10,345 nucleotides of DNA. It comes from Candidatus Fibrimonadales bacterium. Its GTDB lineage: Bacteria; Fibrobacterota; Fibrobacteria; Fibrobacterales; Fibrobacteraceae. Each line of letters starts with the position of its first letter. The first letter of the stretch is position 1. Shown here piece after piece: positions 1 to 6,124 of this stretch. The notes under the pieces were generated by a model that searched no databases, was not told the DNA's origin, and saw nothing but the letters and a program-made list of their open reading frames with translations. Made by a program: the position numbers and the translations under genes. Location: NCBI GenBank assembly GCA_009777135.1, contig WRMM01000048.1:1-10345 (forward strand), given 5' to 3'.

Positions 1-796
1 TAAGCGTTACTTCAAAAATTGCAATAACCCAAACCGCAAAACCAAAAACACCAACCTTTGCCATAGCTCCAGAAAGAATAGCAGAAAGCGGCGCAGGAGC
101 TTCTGAATAGCTTATACCTTGCCAACTATGCAACGGAAACAACGGCGTTTTCACAGCAAAGGAAATAGAAAACGCTACTAACAACGAAACTTGAGTAGCA
201 ACAGGCAAAGCTTTCAAAGATTCCGTTAAATCTAAAACATTCACGCTGCCAGCTTTAACAACCAAAAACAATGCGCCGAATATAAACGGAATTGAACCGC
301 ACAAAGTGTAAATCGCAAACACCAAAACCGCCCGCCGCCTTTTTAAACCACCATGCAAAGCTATTAACACAGCAGCAGGCAAAATCATAGCTTCAAAGAA
401 AAACAAAAACTGCACAATGTTTTGAGCAGAAAGAAACGCCCCAATTATTGCACCCTCCAAAGCCAACAAACCTGCCACAAATTCCCTAATACCAAAATTA
501 AGAGCAGACCTCGAATAAGCACATGCAAGGAGCGAAAGCAAAGCAGTAAGCCAAACCATCCACATTGAAAGCCCATGGCAATAAAGCGAAAAATCAACAC
601 TTATGCCAAGCAGCGAAAACCAAAGGTAAGAACCAGTTTGCTGCCCACCCAAAATTACAAGCGCACTAGCCAAAACAAATATAAGCGCCGAGCACAAAAG
701 GCCAAGGTCAAAAGAAGCCTTCGCATCCATACGAGAAGACGCAAGCATTAAACAAGAGCAAGCAAAAGGCGCAATAAATAAAAACGTAACTAACAT
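1..796 (-). CDS. nuoM: NADH-quinone oxidoreductase subunit M, N-terminal half (partial)
   Basis: The reading frame leaves the window at its left edge; 265 residues are visible of a protein that is normally about 480-510. NuoM is one of the antiporter-like proton-pumping subunits in the membrane arm of respiratory complex I. The sequence is almost wholly hydrophobic. It carries the family hallmarks: FFFEAMILP with Glu135, KTPLFPLHSW with Lys216 and His223, then SEAPAPLSAILSGAMAKVG with Lys247. The 31-residue spacing of the two lysines is what I recall for E. coli NuoM (Lys234/Lys265). The start at 796 is chosen because it puts these motifs at the family's usual positions and follows a TATATT promoter-like box. 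The frame stays open up to an ATG at 910, so a 38-residue longer form is possible. No clear Shine-Dalgarno precedes either start. A complex I gene implies respiration, and nuoN would be expected beyond the edge. Confidence 0.88.
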   Translation of the reverse strand, partial: MLVTFLFIAPFACSCLMLASSRMDAKASFDLGLLCSALIFVLASALVILGGQQTGSYLWFSLLGISVDFSLYCHGLSMWMVWLTALLSLLACAYSRSALNFGIREFVAGLLALEGAIIGAFLSAQNIVQFLFFFEAMILPAAVLIALHGGLKRRRAVLVFAIYTLCGSIPFIFGALFLVVKAGSVNVLDLTESLKALPVATQVSLLVAFSISFAVKTPLFPLHSWQGISYSEAPAPLSAILSGAMAKVGVFGFAVWVIAIFEVTL

Positions 797-807
797 AAGC
801 TTGAAAG

Positions 808-821
808 GTAATATAGAAAAC
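808..821 (-). promoter_or_regulatory. Possible -10 box before nuoM
   Basis: Read on the minus strand this is TTTTCTATATTACC. It contains TATATT, a good match to a bacterial -10 hexamer, ending 13 nt before the chosen nuoM start. The same 14 bases occur just before purC (9657-9670). No convincing -35 is visible. Transcription starting about 7 nt downstream would give a very short leader. Confidence 0.35.
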
Positions 822-975
822 AATGATTTAATTAGGGGTGTATCCGCCGTCTGTTCGAGCCACCAAAGGGGAGTAAACCTCCCTTCTCCTATCTTCCCTG
901 AAAACCTCATTTTTCACGCCTAATCGCCATCGAAGCCCTATTTATGCGACCTGCTGGGGATATGCTGTATTTTCC

Positions 976-1016
976 CATGCAGGAAAGGAAAGGTTAAACT
1001 GCGCCAATCCTGCATG
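976..1016. repeat. 9-bp inverted repeat CATGCAGGA / TCCTGCATG
   Basis: Arms at 976-984 and 1008-1016 are perfect reverse complements separated by 23 nt. If two C's are bulged, the arms extend with TTTT before and AAAA after. It lies upstream of the integrase-like remnant. It could be a recombinase-binding or attachment region, or a bidirectional terminator. ATGCAGGA recurs at 2840-2847, beyond the remnants. Confidence 0.4.
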
Positions 1017-1054
1017 AAAAAGATATGCGTAAAAGCCCAGAAAAGCCCAAATAT

Positions 1055-1088
1055 TATTATCGTTTCTAGGAATCCTAGAGAAATAATA
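1055..1088. repeat. Long near-palindrome before the integrase remnant
   Basis: The core TCTAGGA-A-TCCTAGA (1065-1079) is a perfect 7-bp inverted repeat around one base. With small bulges (CG on the left, G on the right) the symmetry continues through TT/AA and TATTAT/ATAATA to give arms of about 15 bp. It ends 25 nt before the start codon at 1114. It could be an operator for autoregulation, a hairpin, or a site bound by the recombinase. The sequence alone does not decide. Confidence 0.5.
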
Positions 1089-1113
1089 TATACTACAAAG
1101 CAGGAGATGAAAC

Positions 1114-1615
1114 ATGGCTTATATTAACAGATTCGTGGCAAAAGGCAAGAGCTACATTCGGCTTGTCGACAAACAATACGGACGGAGAATCCAGTACACT
1201 ATCGATGTCAGCAGCCTTCAGCCTGAGAAACTTTGGAAAAAGGCTCACAATGCCGTAATGCAGAGCATAAACCCGGAGGATAGGGAGACAATGGGTTAAC
1301 GCTCCCCAATCGCAATGGCGTGAAGCAAAAGTCCGGGGGATAAAAAGAGAATACCTGCGGATTGAAACGGAGAAGCCTATCCAAGAAATTTTGGTTTTAT
1401 ACATAAAAGACTTCCTGGCTAACCCAGACAATGGCGAAGCGGCGAAGAGGCATGCCGTATGCGAAGTTAAACAGCTTGCGGAGTTTTTCAAAGAAAAGCA
1501 AGCTGTGTATTACTCAAAGCTCCAAAGGGAAACTATCATGGAATATCCAAATTGGAGAAACGGCAATAGAAAAGATGGCAGAGACAGGCGCATAAGCACA
1601 TGGACTTGCAACTGA
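1114..1615 (+). pseudogene. Tyrosine-recombinase-like integrase, N-terminal part, frameshifted and truncated
   Basis: Frame 1 opens at ATG 1114, with AGGAG 7 nt upstream, and runs 61 codons to TAA at 1297. The second reading frame is open from 1271 to 1615 and continues the protein, so one frameshift lies between 1271 and 1299. The first piece (MAYINRFVAKGKSYIRLVDK) resembles the short beta-rich start of many integrases. The second piece contains the helical stretch LAEFFKEK...YYSKLQRETIMEYPNWR, which looks like the core-binding (SAM-like) domain of phage-type tyrosine recombinases. The catalytic domain with its R-H-R-Y residues is absent. The frame ends in unrelated residues where it meets the helicase remnant near 1570-1600. 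The assignment rests on pattern resemblance; a DNA-binding protein of another kind is possible. It is almost certainly non-functional. Confidence 0.5.
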
Positions 1616-2463
1616 AAGCCATTGATTATGTAGTTGACAAGAAAAAGGCAAAGAATATATATTTTGAAGGAAATATAAGCTCATATACTTATGCGGATGA
1701 GGGAACATCTTTATATGATGTGCTGAATTTATATAACAACAAATACAGATTGATAAAAGACAAATTAATAAAAGAAATGAAAAATATCAGAGAGCTTGAA
1801 GAGTACATTGAAAAAACAGGAGACATTCAGCTTGGAATGATGGTTGATATAGTAAAGGAATACGGAAACAAAATTCCTGGCATAATAAATACAATTAAAG
1901 AAAAGCATGTCAGTAATGAAGATAAAGAAAATGCGGAAATGATTTTTTCAACCGTCCATCGTTGCAAAGGAATGGAATATGATACTATTCAAATAGTAAA
2001 CGACTTTGTTTCAGAAGATGAGTTAAAGAAATTTGTAGCTGATATTAAGAAAGATAACATAAATTATGCAAAACTAAATGAAGAAATAAATCTTTTATAC
2101 GTGGCAATCACAAGAACAAAAAATAGCATTCATATACCTGAAACTTTAATGCCTGTATCTTTTGCTCCTTCCAAACAGATTCATGTAATGAAAAATACCA
2201 AAATAGAAGATAGGCAAATCTCAACCACACAAAGATCAATAATTGTAGAAAGAACAAACTCTGGCGTAGCAGAGAAATCATATTCAGTTGGAGAAATCCG
2301 AACAAGACATAAAGGTGCTTACATGCCTTGGACTGAAGAGCTTGACGAAGAATTGATTGAAATGCATGAGGACGGCATTAATATTAGAGATTTGGCAAAA
2401 CATTTTGGAAGGACAAGAGGAGCGATACGTTCAAGGGTTAAGAAATTAGAACTTGAAGATTGA
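1570..2463 (+). pseudogene. UvrD/Rep-type helicase, C-terminal remnant with terminal HTH
   Basis: An ORF of 287 codons from ATG 1600 (open back to 1570) matches the C-terminal part of superfamily-1 UvrD-like helicases. The stretch STVHRCKGMEYD (residues 118-128) corresponds to the helicase 2B-2A region, and NLLYVAITRTK (164-174) is the motif VI equivalent (VALTRA-K in UvrD). The last 46 residues (WTEELDEEL...LAKHFGRTRGAIRSR) form a Myb/SANT-like or HTH tail seen in one branch of these helicases. The N-terminal ATPase lobe with Walker A and B is missing, so it could not hydrolyse ATP. The upstream edge abuts the integrase remnant, suggesting a deletion or recombination joint near 1570-1600. 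The frame itself is intact for nearly 900 nt, so the loss may be recent or a short protein may still be made. Confidence 0.72.
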
Positions 2464-2540
2464 CGACTCATTCTTTGAAATTGCCGTATGAGGCATTTAA
2501 TATGCTTCAAAAATAATTTCAATAAAAATACATATCTCAT

Positions 2541-2564
2541 GCAGGCTTTTCGCTGAAAGCCTGC
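2541..2564. repeat. Hairpin with 9-bp perfect stem after the helicase remnant
   Basis: GCAGGCTTT (2541-2549) and AAAGCCTGC (2556-2564) are perfect complements around the loop TCGCTG; one further T-A pair can be added. It begins about 80 nt after the helicase stop codon. It could act as a transcription terminator, but no T-run follows on either strand. A recombination site or the end of a small mobile element is equally possible. Confidence 0.45.
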
Positions 2565-2565
2565 A

Positions 2566-2822
2566 ATGCTACGCTTACCCACAGAAAGTATAGCAATAAA
2601 CCCAAATGCTCCTACAATAGAGATAAAAGAGATACAAACAGCATGGAAGCCATTCATAGACGGCAAGCCTGCCGAAGCTATAAATTAAGCCGTTCTCTGG
2701 AAGCATACAGCAAAGACGAATTTCAAATCTGGTTTATCGAATTTCACGCAAGAAAAGAGAGCCTGGGCATAGCTGAATTGACAAAATACTTGGATGAACG
2801 GCTTTGCAAGCTCAACGGGTAA
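2566..2822 (+). pseudogene. Unrecognised small gene remnant in two frames
   Basis: ATG 2566 opens a 40-codon frame (TEIKEIQTAWKPFIDG-like region, ending at TAA 2686). A second frame, open from ATG 2643 to TAA 2820, carries an amphipathic, protein-like stretch (EFQIWFIEFHARKESLG, then IAELTKYLDERL). Together they look like a single gene of about 85 codons broken by one frameshift in the overlap 2643-2688. I do not recognise the family. The second half has the helical spacing of a DNA-binding or antitoxin-like protein, but nothing supports a function. No clear ribosome binding site is seen; the hairpin at 2541-2564 sits immediately before the first ATG. Confidence 0.3.
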
Positions 2823-3077
2823 GGCATTAGCGGAGAAATATGCAGGATTCATAGTTTGTTTAGCCTCAAAGTAATTTTATATATTCGAGCTATGGTCTGC
2901 GGGTGTAGGCTGTCAGCATTAAAATTTTCAGGGTCGTTTTATTGCTGAATCATTGTACATTTAATGCCCAGTTATCCTTCATTCACGCCCTCCCAATCCT
3001 ATTCCTCGGATGCAAAGTCGTAAGTATCTGCCTCTGCTTATAAGTGGTAGAAGCAGCATAATTTCTACCTTACCCTC
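2823..3077. other. Gene-free stretch before yhcG
   Basis: About 250 nt with no recognisable coding region on either strand; a 56-codon minus-strand frame through the adjacent remnant reads as a shadow. Just before the yhcG start is an inverted repeat, GGTAGAA (3046-3052) and TTCTACC (3063-3069), with a 10-nt loop. It could form a hairpin in the 5' leader or bind a regulator. Confidence 0.45.
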
Positions 3078-4088
3078 ATGGCAAAGCAAATTGTTTCCCA
3101 AGACAAAGACTACGCAAAAATACTGCGACAAGTTGTCGCAGAAATAAAACATACACGTGTGGTTATAGCGAACCGTGTAAATACGTCTTTGATACAAATG
3201 TATTGGAACATAGGAAAACACTTGTCACAGGAAGGTTTGGATAAGGGATATGGCGGTTCAGTTGTTAATAGGCTTTCGGTTGATTTAAAGGCTGAGTTTC
3301 CCGATACTACAGGTTTTTCGCCTCGTAGCCTATGGGATATGAAACGATTTTATGAGTTTTATTCTAAAAAACTGCCACAGCCTGTGGCAGTTTTAAACTT
3401 ATCTTGGGGACACCATAGACTTATACTCAATAAAATAAAAGATTCAAACGAAGCCCTATATTATGTGGAAGCTGCTATTAAAATGGGCTGGACTCGCAAT
3501 TTGCTGCTAAACTTCATAAAAGCTGATTCATATAAAAACGCCAAGTTGCTGCCAAAGGTGAATAACTTTAAAAAAGCCTTGCCGGAAACAATGCAAGAAC
3601 AGGCGAATGAGATATTGAAAAGCTCGTATAGTTTGGATTTATTAGGTATAACCAAGCCACTAAAGGAATTGGATTTAGAGAAAAGAATTGTTGAAAAAAT
3701 AAAGCTATTTCTGCTGGAACTTGGCGAAGGGTTTACATTTGTTGGAAACCAATACAGGCTTTTATCTGGGACAAAAGAGTATTTTGTTGATTTATTGTTT
3801 TTCAACAGAGTATTAAAGTCTTTGGTTGCCATTGATTTGAAGATTGGGGAGTTTGAGCCTGAGTATGTCGGAAAAATGAATTACTACTTAGGTCTCCTAG
3901 ACGATAAAATCAAAATGAAAGACGAAAATCCCTCAATAGGTTTGATATTGTGCGCAAGCAAGAATAATGTTGATGTTGAAATCGCTTTGCGAGACGTAAA
4001 TAAGCCTATCGGCATTGCCGAATATAAATTGCATTTGCCTATGAAGCAGATAAAGAAGTTGATAAGCGAGGAGATTAACAGGAAGTAA
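3078..4088 (+). CDS. yhcG: YhcG / DUF1016 family PD-(D/E)XK nuclease
   Basis: A full-length 336-residue protein. The N-terminal DUF1016_N domain (about 15-165) has the family signatures: YWNIGKHL, GYGGSVVNRLSVDL, GFSPRSLWDMKRFYEFY, a WGHHRLIL block at 110-117 and MGWTRNLLL. The C-terminal domain (about 195-325) is a PD-(D/E)XK nuclease fold. Asp238 lies in YFVDLLFFN, and Asp253-Leu-Lys255 in VAIDLKIGEF forms the catalytic D-x-K. A glutamate upstream (Glu215 or Glu217) and Asn/Gln residues in GNQYRL complete the usual pattern. Members occur beside restriction-modification and other defence genes and are thought to act on DNA, but the precise role is unclear. No Shine-Dalgarno is visible before ATG 3078. 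No methylase or restriction partner is next to it, so it appears orphaned. Two perfect palindromes lie inside the gene. All key residues are present, so it may be active. Confidence 0.85.
   Translation: MAKQIVSQDKDYAKILRQVVAEIKHTRVVIANRVNTSLIQMYWNIGKHLSQEGLDKGYGGSVVNRLSVDLKAEFPDTTGFSPRSLWDMKRFYEFYSKKLPQPVAVLNLSWGHHRLILNKIKDSNEALYYVEAAIKMGWTRNLLLNFIKADSYKNAKLLPKVNNFKKALPETMQEQANEILKSSYSLDLLGITKPLKELDLEKRIVEKIKLFLLELGEGFTFVGNQYRLLSGTKEYFVDLLFFNRVLKSLVAIDLKIGEFEPEYVGKMNYYLGLLDDKIKMKDENPSIGLILCASKNNVDVEIALRDVNKPIGIAEYKLHLPMKQIKKLISEEINRK
3123..3141. repeat. 19-nt perfect palindrome inside yhcG
   Basis: CTGCGACAA and TTGTCGCAG are perfect inverted copies around a single G. It lies at codons 16-22, about 45 nt after the start codon. 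In RNA the arms could pair only by opening a loop. As DNA it has the form of an operator or recombinase site. Confidence 0.55.
3368..3394. repeat. 27-nt perfect palindrome inside yhcG, terminator-like
   Basis: AAAACTGCCACAG (3368-3380) and its exact reverse complement (3382-3394) flank one C. It encodes the stretch LPQPVAVL, just before the conserved WGHH block. A GC-rich core flanked by A4 and T4 is the layout of a bidirectional intrinsic terminator, unusual in the middle of an otherwise intact gene. Confidence 0.6.
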
Positions 4089-4229
4089 GTATTTTCAATT
4101 GATAACTTTGTCGGTCTTATAAAAGAATTGGGTGAAATTGGTAATGCTGCATGGAATGAATACTCAAATGAGATTGATTTGTCTAATGACGTTTTGAAAC
4201 TATACCTCATTTCACACCAGCAACCGTAA
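4089..4229 (+). pseudogene. Unrecognised remnant, in frame with and directly after yhcG
   Basis: The 46 codons between the yhcG stop (4086-4088) and TAA at 4227 are open in the same frame and read like real protein: FVGLIKELGEIGNAAWNEYS followed by DLSNDVLKLYLIS. There is no start codon or ribosome binding site. It may be the tail of a second, otherwise deleted gene, or former C-terminal yhcG sequence cut off by a stop codon. The yhcG protein already has a full-length nuclease domain, which favours the first reading. I do not recognise the family. Confidence 0.3.
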
Positions 4230-4356
4230 GTGCCGCCGCGGCAAGTGCAGACTTTTTTGATTTGCATATAGCCAAAACCTTAGCCGACTCTCCAATAAAA
4301 TCAACTCGTTTCAATAATACATCAATAATAATATTAGCGTCTATAAATATTCTCAT
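4207..4356 (-). pseudogene. PIN-domain (VapC-like) toxin, N-terminal remnant
   Basis: ATG at 4356 opens MRIFIDANIIIDVLLKR, the classic start of a PIN-domain ribonuclease; Asp6 would be the first catalytic acidic residue. Resemblance continues for about 33 codons (ESAKVLAICKSKK) and then gives way to an alanine-rich stretch and TGA at 4207. The usual length is about 130-140 residues, so the remaining active-site acids are gone and the protein cannot be a working nuclease. The start overlaps the end of the upstream remnant by 23 nt, the arrangement expected of an antitoxin-toxin operon. The truncation joint lies near 4250-4260, within a short GC-rich patch containing TGCCG/CGGCA. Confidence 0.65.
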
Positions 4357-4474
4357 ATTTTTCCTCTAAAGCCATTGCATAATCCTCTTTCCAGTCCCAA
4401 TTTTCAGCATGCGGAACCTGCAAGCGAAGGATTGCAGCAACCAATCCATCTTCTTTAAGATTCTCGGGCAAATC
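4334..4474 (-). pseudogene. Putative antitoxin of the PIN toxin, C-terminal remnant
   Basis: 46 codons (DLPENLKEDG...LRLQVPHAENWDWKEDYAMALEEKYENIYRR) end at TAA 4334, overlapping the PIN start by 23 nt. The acidic, tryptophan-containing helical tail and its position support an antitoxin whose C-terminus wraps the toxin. I do not recognise the exact family. The N-terminal DNA-binding part is absent: the codon before the first visible residue is TAA, and the sequence upstream belongs to a different reading frame with a different likely origin (see the next entry). The fragment is not expressible on its own. Confidence 0.45.
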
Positions 4475-4538
4475 TTAGCTTGTTTGTTGAGAGAATGTTT
4501 TCATAATGAGTAATATAGAAAAGTTCAGAAACGTTCAC
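4455..4538 (-). pseudogene. Possible DarT-type DNA ADP-ribosyltransferase, N-terminal remnant
   Basis: A minus-strand frame, open from about 4565 and with a GTG at 4538, reads VNVSELFYITHYENILS and then TNKLRFARES before TAA at 4455. The YITHYENILS block resembles the N-terminus of DarT/DUF4433 toxins (YHITHIDN-PSI type), which ADP-ribosylate single-stranded DNA and are held in check by the macrodomain protein DarG. Only about 17-20 residues match by eye; after that the sequence runs into the antitoxin remnant in another frame. An AGGAG directly abuts the GTG, so the spacing is unsuitable and the original start may lie upstream. Very short, so a tentative call. Confidence 0.4.
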
Positions 4539-4555
4539 TCCTGTTGTGCAGGCTA

Positions 4556-5896
4556 CTATTGCACCTCAAACCCCAAAGCTTTGTACCCCCTCAAACGCCT
4601 CCCGTACATCCTTGACAGCACCTGCACTTTTCCGTCAACATAGTCATAAACACGTATCTCCTCTTTTCCGTGGGAAGCGCGGTTTAGGCGACCCGTGTAC
4701 TGAATCAGCATGCCTTTCCACGAAAAAGGAAAAACCAGAAACAGAGTGTCAAGGCTAGGCAAATCAAAGCCTTCCCCTAGATATTTCCCTGTTGCAAGAA
4801 TAAGTTTTTGCTTGGAATCATTTTGAATATCTTCCATTGTCGCTTTCAGCTGCTTTTTCCCAAGCCCGCCTTTTAATATAAAAATTGACGGTACATGTTC
4901 TTTCAAAGCCTCTTTCAATATATCCAAATGCTCAATGCGCTCGCTCAATACAAGGCATTCCCGTCCTTCCTTGTAAACTTCGATAATATCTTTGATAATC
5001 AATTTATTTCGCACTTCGTTCAAGTAAAGGCTGTGGAAAACCTCTTGAATATCTAAAGTTTCGTCATCCAAGCGGAAATCCGTAAAGCGAGGAAATATTT
5101 TTTGTACAAACTGCGGTTCCGTATTTGAGCGGGCATTAGAGTAACGGACATCCCCTAAATTCATCAGGACAATGGGATGCTGGCCGTCTTTGCGGACAAC
5201 CGTTGCCGAAAGACCCAACCGGTAATACGCTGGGCATTTTCTGATTATCCTTTCAAATGAGGCCGCTGAAATATGATGGCATTCATCAACAATGATTTGG
5301 CCATAGTCGGCTATCCAATCTTCCACCTTGTCTCTCTTCACTACGCTTTGCATAACCGCAATATCAATAATTCCCGTGCGTTTCTTCTTTGCACCGCCGT
5401 AATAGCCGATATCTTTTTTAGGGATTCCCAGAAAATTATGTATTCTTTCCGTCCATTGATCCGCAAGCAGCTTGCGGTGAACCAAAATTACTGTATTCAC
5501 TTTTCGTGCCGCTATCACGCTGAGAGCCACAACGGTTTTGCCAAAAGCGGTGGAGGCGGAAAGTATTCCCGTTTGGTTTTCCATCAGCTTTTGTAACGCT
5601 TCTTTTTGCTCTTCTCTGAGTTCACCCAAAAATTGAATGTCAATATTTTTCCCGTGATTTTGCTCGTTTGATATAATTGGCGTGATATTGTAATGCTTAA
5701 GGATAGATATAAGCCCGTCAAGACAGCCGACAGGCAAGCCGATATATTTTGGGGAAAATTCATAGCAATAAAGAATATGCGGTTTGTTCCAAGTTGGAAG
5801 CCTCATTCTCTGGGCTTGATAGAATTCCGGATTTGCGAAAGATGCGAGTCGCAAAATACGATTGCGCAATATCGGCGTAAGGAGCCATGTTTTCAT
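4556..5896 (-). pseudogene. XPB-like SF2 helicase part of a TOTE-type primase-helicase (5'-truncated by deletion)
   Basis: An open frame of 446 codons with a full SF2 helicase core. The Walker A variant STAFGKTV (115-122) is followed by LVHRKLLADQW, DECHH (204-208, motif II), LSAT (229-232) and QYTGRLNR (399-406, motif VI). The pre-helicase block RNRILRLASFANPEFYQAQRMR and GLPVGCLD are features I associate with the large primase-helicase protein of TOTE conflict systems, where an archaeo-eukaryotic primase is fused in front. The matching primase piece lies immediately upstream in another frame. The first six codons (from ATG 5896) are the primase sequence read out of frame, so the ATG is fortuitous; true helicase sequence begins near 5878. 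All helicase motifs survive, so a helicase-only protein could still be made, although no Shine-Dalgarno supports it. The C-terminus (MYGRRLRGYKALGFEVQ) seems natural. Confidence 0.78.
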
Positions 5897-6124
5897 CTAG
5901 AAAAATGCTGTGATTTTTTGCCCTGGCTTCTTTTTGCAGAGGGAGAGCGATTAGATTGCCAAAGCCGCCTTTCGGCATGGTATCCTGATTTGGAAAGAAA
6001 CGGTCAAATGAATCAAGCCCTATTTCAGGTCGCCTGTCCAGGGTGCGAGTCATCAGAAAAGTGCCAAGTTTTCGAGTTTTTCGTCTATCATAGGCAGGAC
6101 ATGATACAGCGCCGCAAAGGGTGG
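5868..6124 (-). pseudogene. Archaeo-eukaryotic primase fragment of the TOTE-type protein
   Basis: Open from the end of the upstream membrane-protein gene, this frame reads LGTFLMTRTLDRRPEIGLDS, then DRFFPNQDTMPKGGFGNLIALPLQ and IFLDENMAPYAD. This is a well-conserved C-terminal section of the AEP-type primase of TOTE conflict systems (PNQD, KGGFGNLIALPLQ). Similarity stops at Asp near 5871-5873, where the downstream helicase begins in a different frame. The segment that normally links the two domains is therefore deleted and the frame shifted. The N-terminal part of the primase, with most of its metal-binding acids, is also missing. The left end directly abuts the stop codon of the membrane-protein gene at 6125. 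The apparent ORF past 5868 (to 5760) is the helicase sequence read out of frame. Confidence 0.75.

Larger units (their letters stand above)
911..1113. other. Gap between divergent nuoM and the integrase remnant
   Basis: About 200 nt without a recognisable gene. A 24-codon open stretch (924-995, plus strand, ending TAA) lacks any recognisable similarity. The interval contains an inverted repeat (976-1016), a tandem AAAAGCCCA doublet (1031-1049) and a long near-palindrome (1055-1088), each described separately. Confidence 0.6.

Noticed and set aside
797..910. Longer nuoM start at ATG 910.
   Set aside because: The extra 38 residues (polar, with many charged residues) lack the hydrophobic first helix seen in NuoM, and would shift conserved Glu and Lys positions away from the family's. 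Kept only as an alternative.
1093..1491. Minus-strand ORF of 132 codons.
   Set aside because: It is antisense to the integrase-like remnant, has no ribosome binding site and a composition typical of a shadow frame.
2319..2666. Minus-strand ORF of 115 codons.
   Set aside because: Antisense to the conserved HTH tail of the helicase remnant; serine and leucine-rich shadow composition.
4475..4504. A short ORF MKTFSQQTS ending in TAA, in frame with the antitoxin remnant, as if a nonsense mutation split the antitoxin.
   Set aside because: The same DNA read in another frame gives the DarT-like SELFYITHYENILS, which looks far more protein-like. The MKTFSQQTS frame is therefore probably a shadow.
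4510..4522. A third copy of the promoter-like 13-mer TTTTCTATATTAC on the minus strand.
   Set aside because: Here it is explained as codons for LFYIT in the DarT-like remnant, so it is probably a coincidence and not counted as promoter support.
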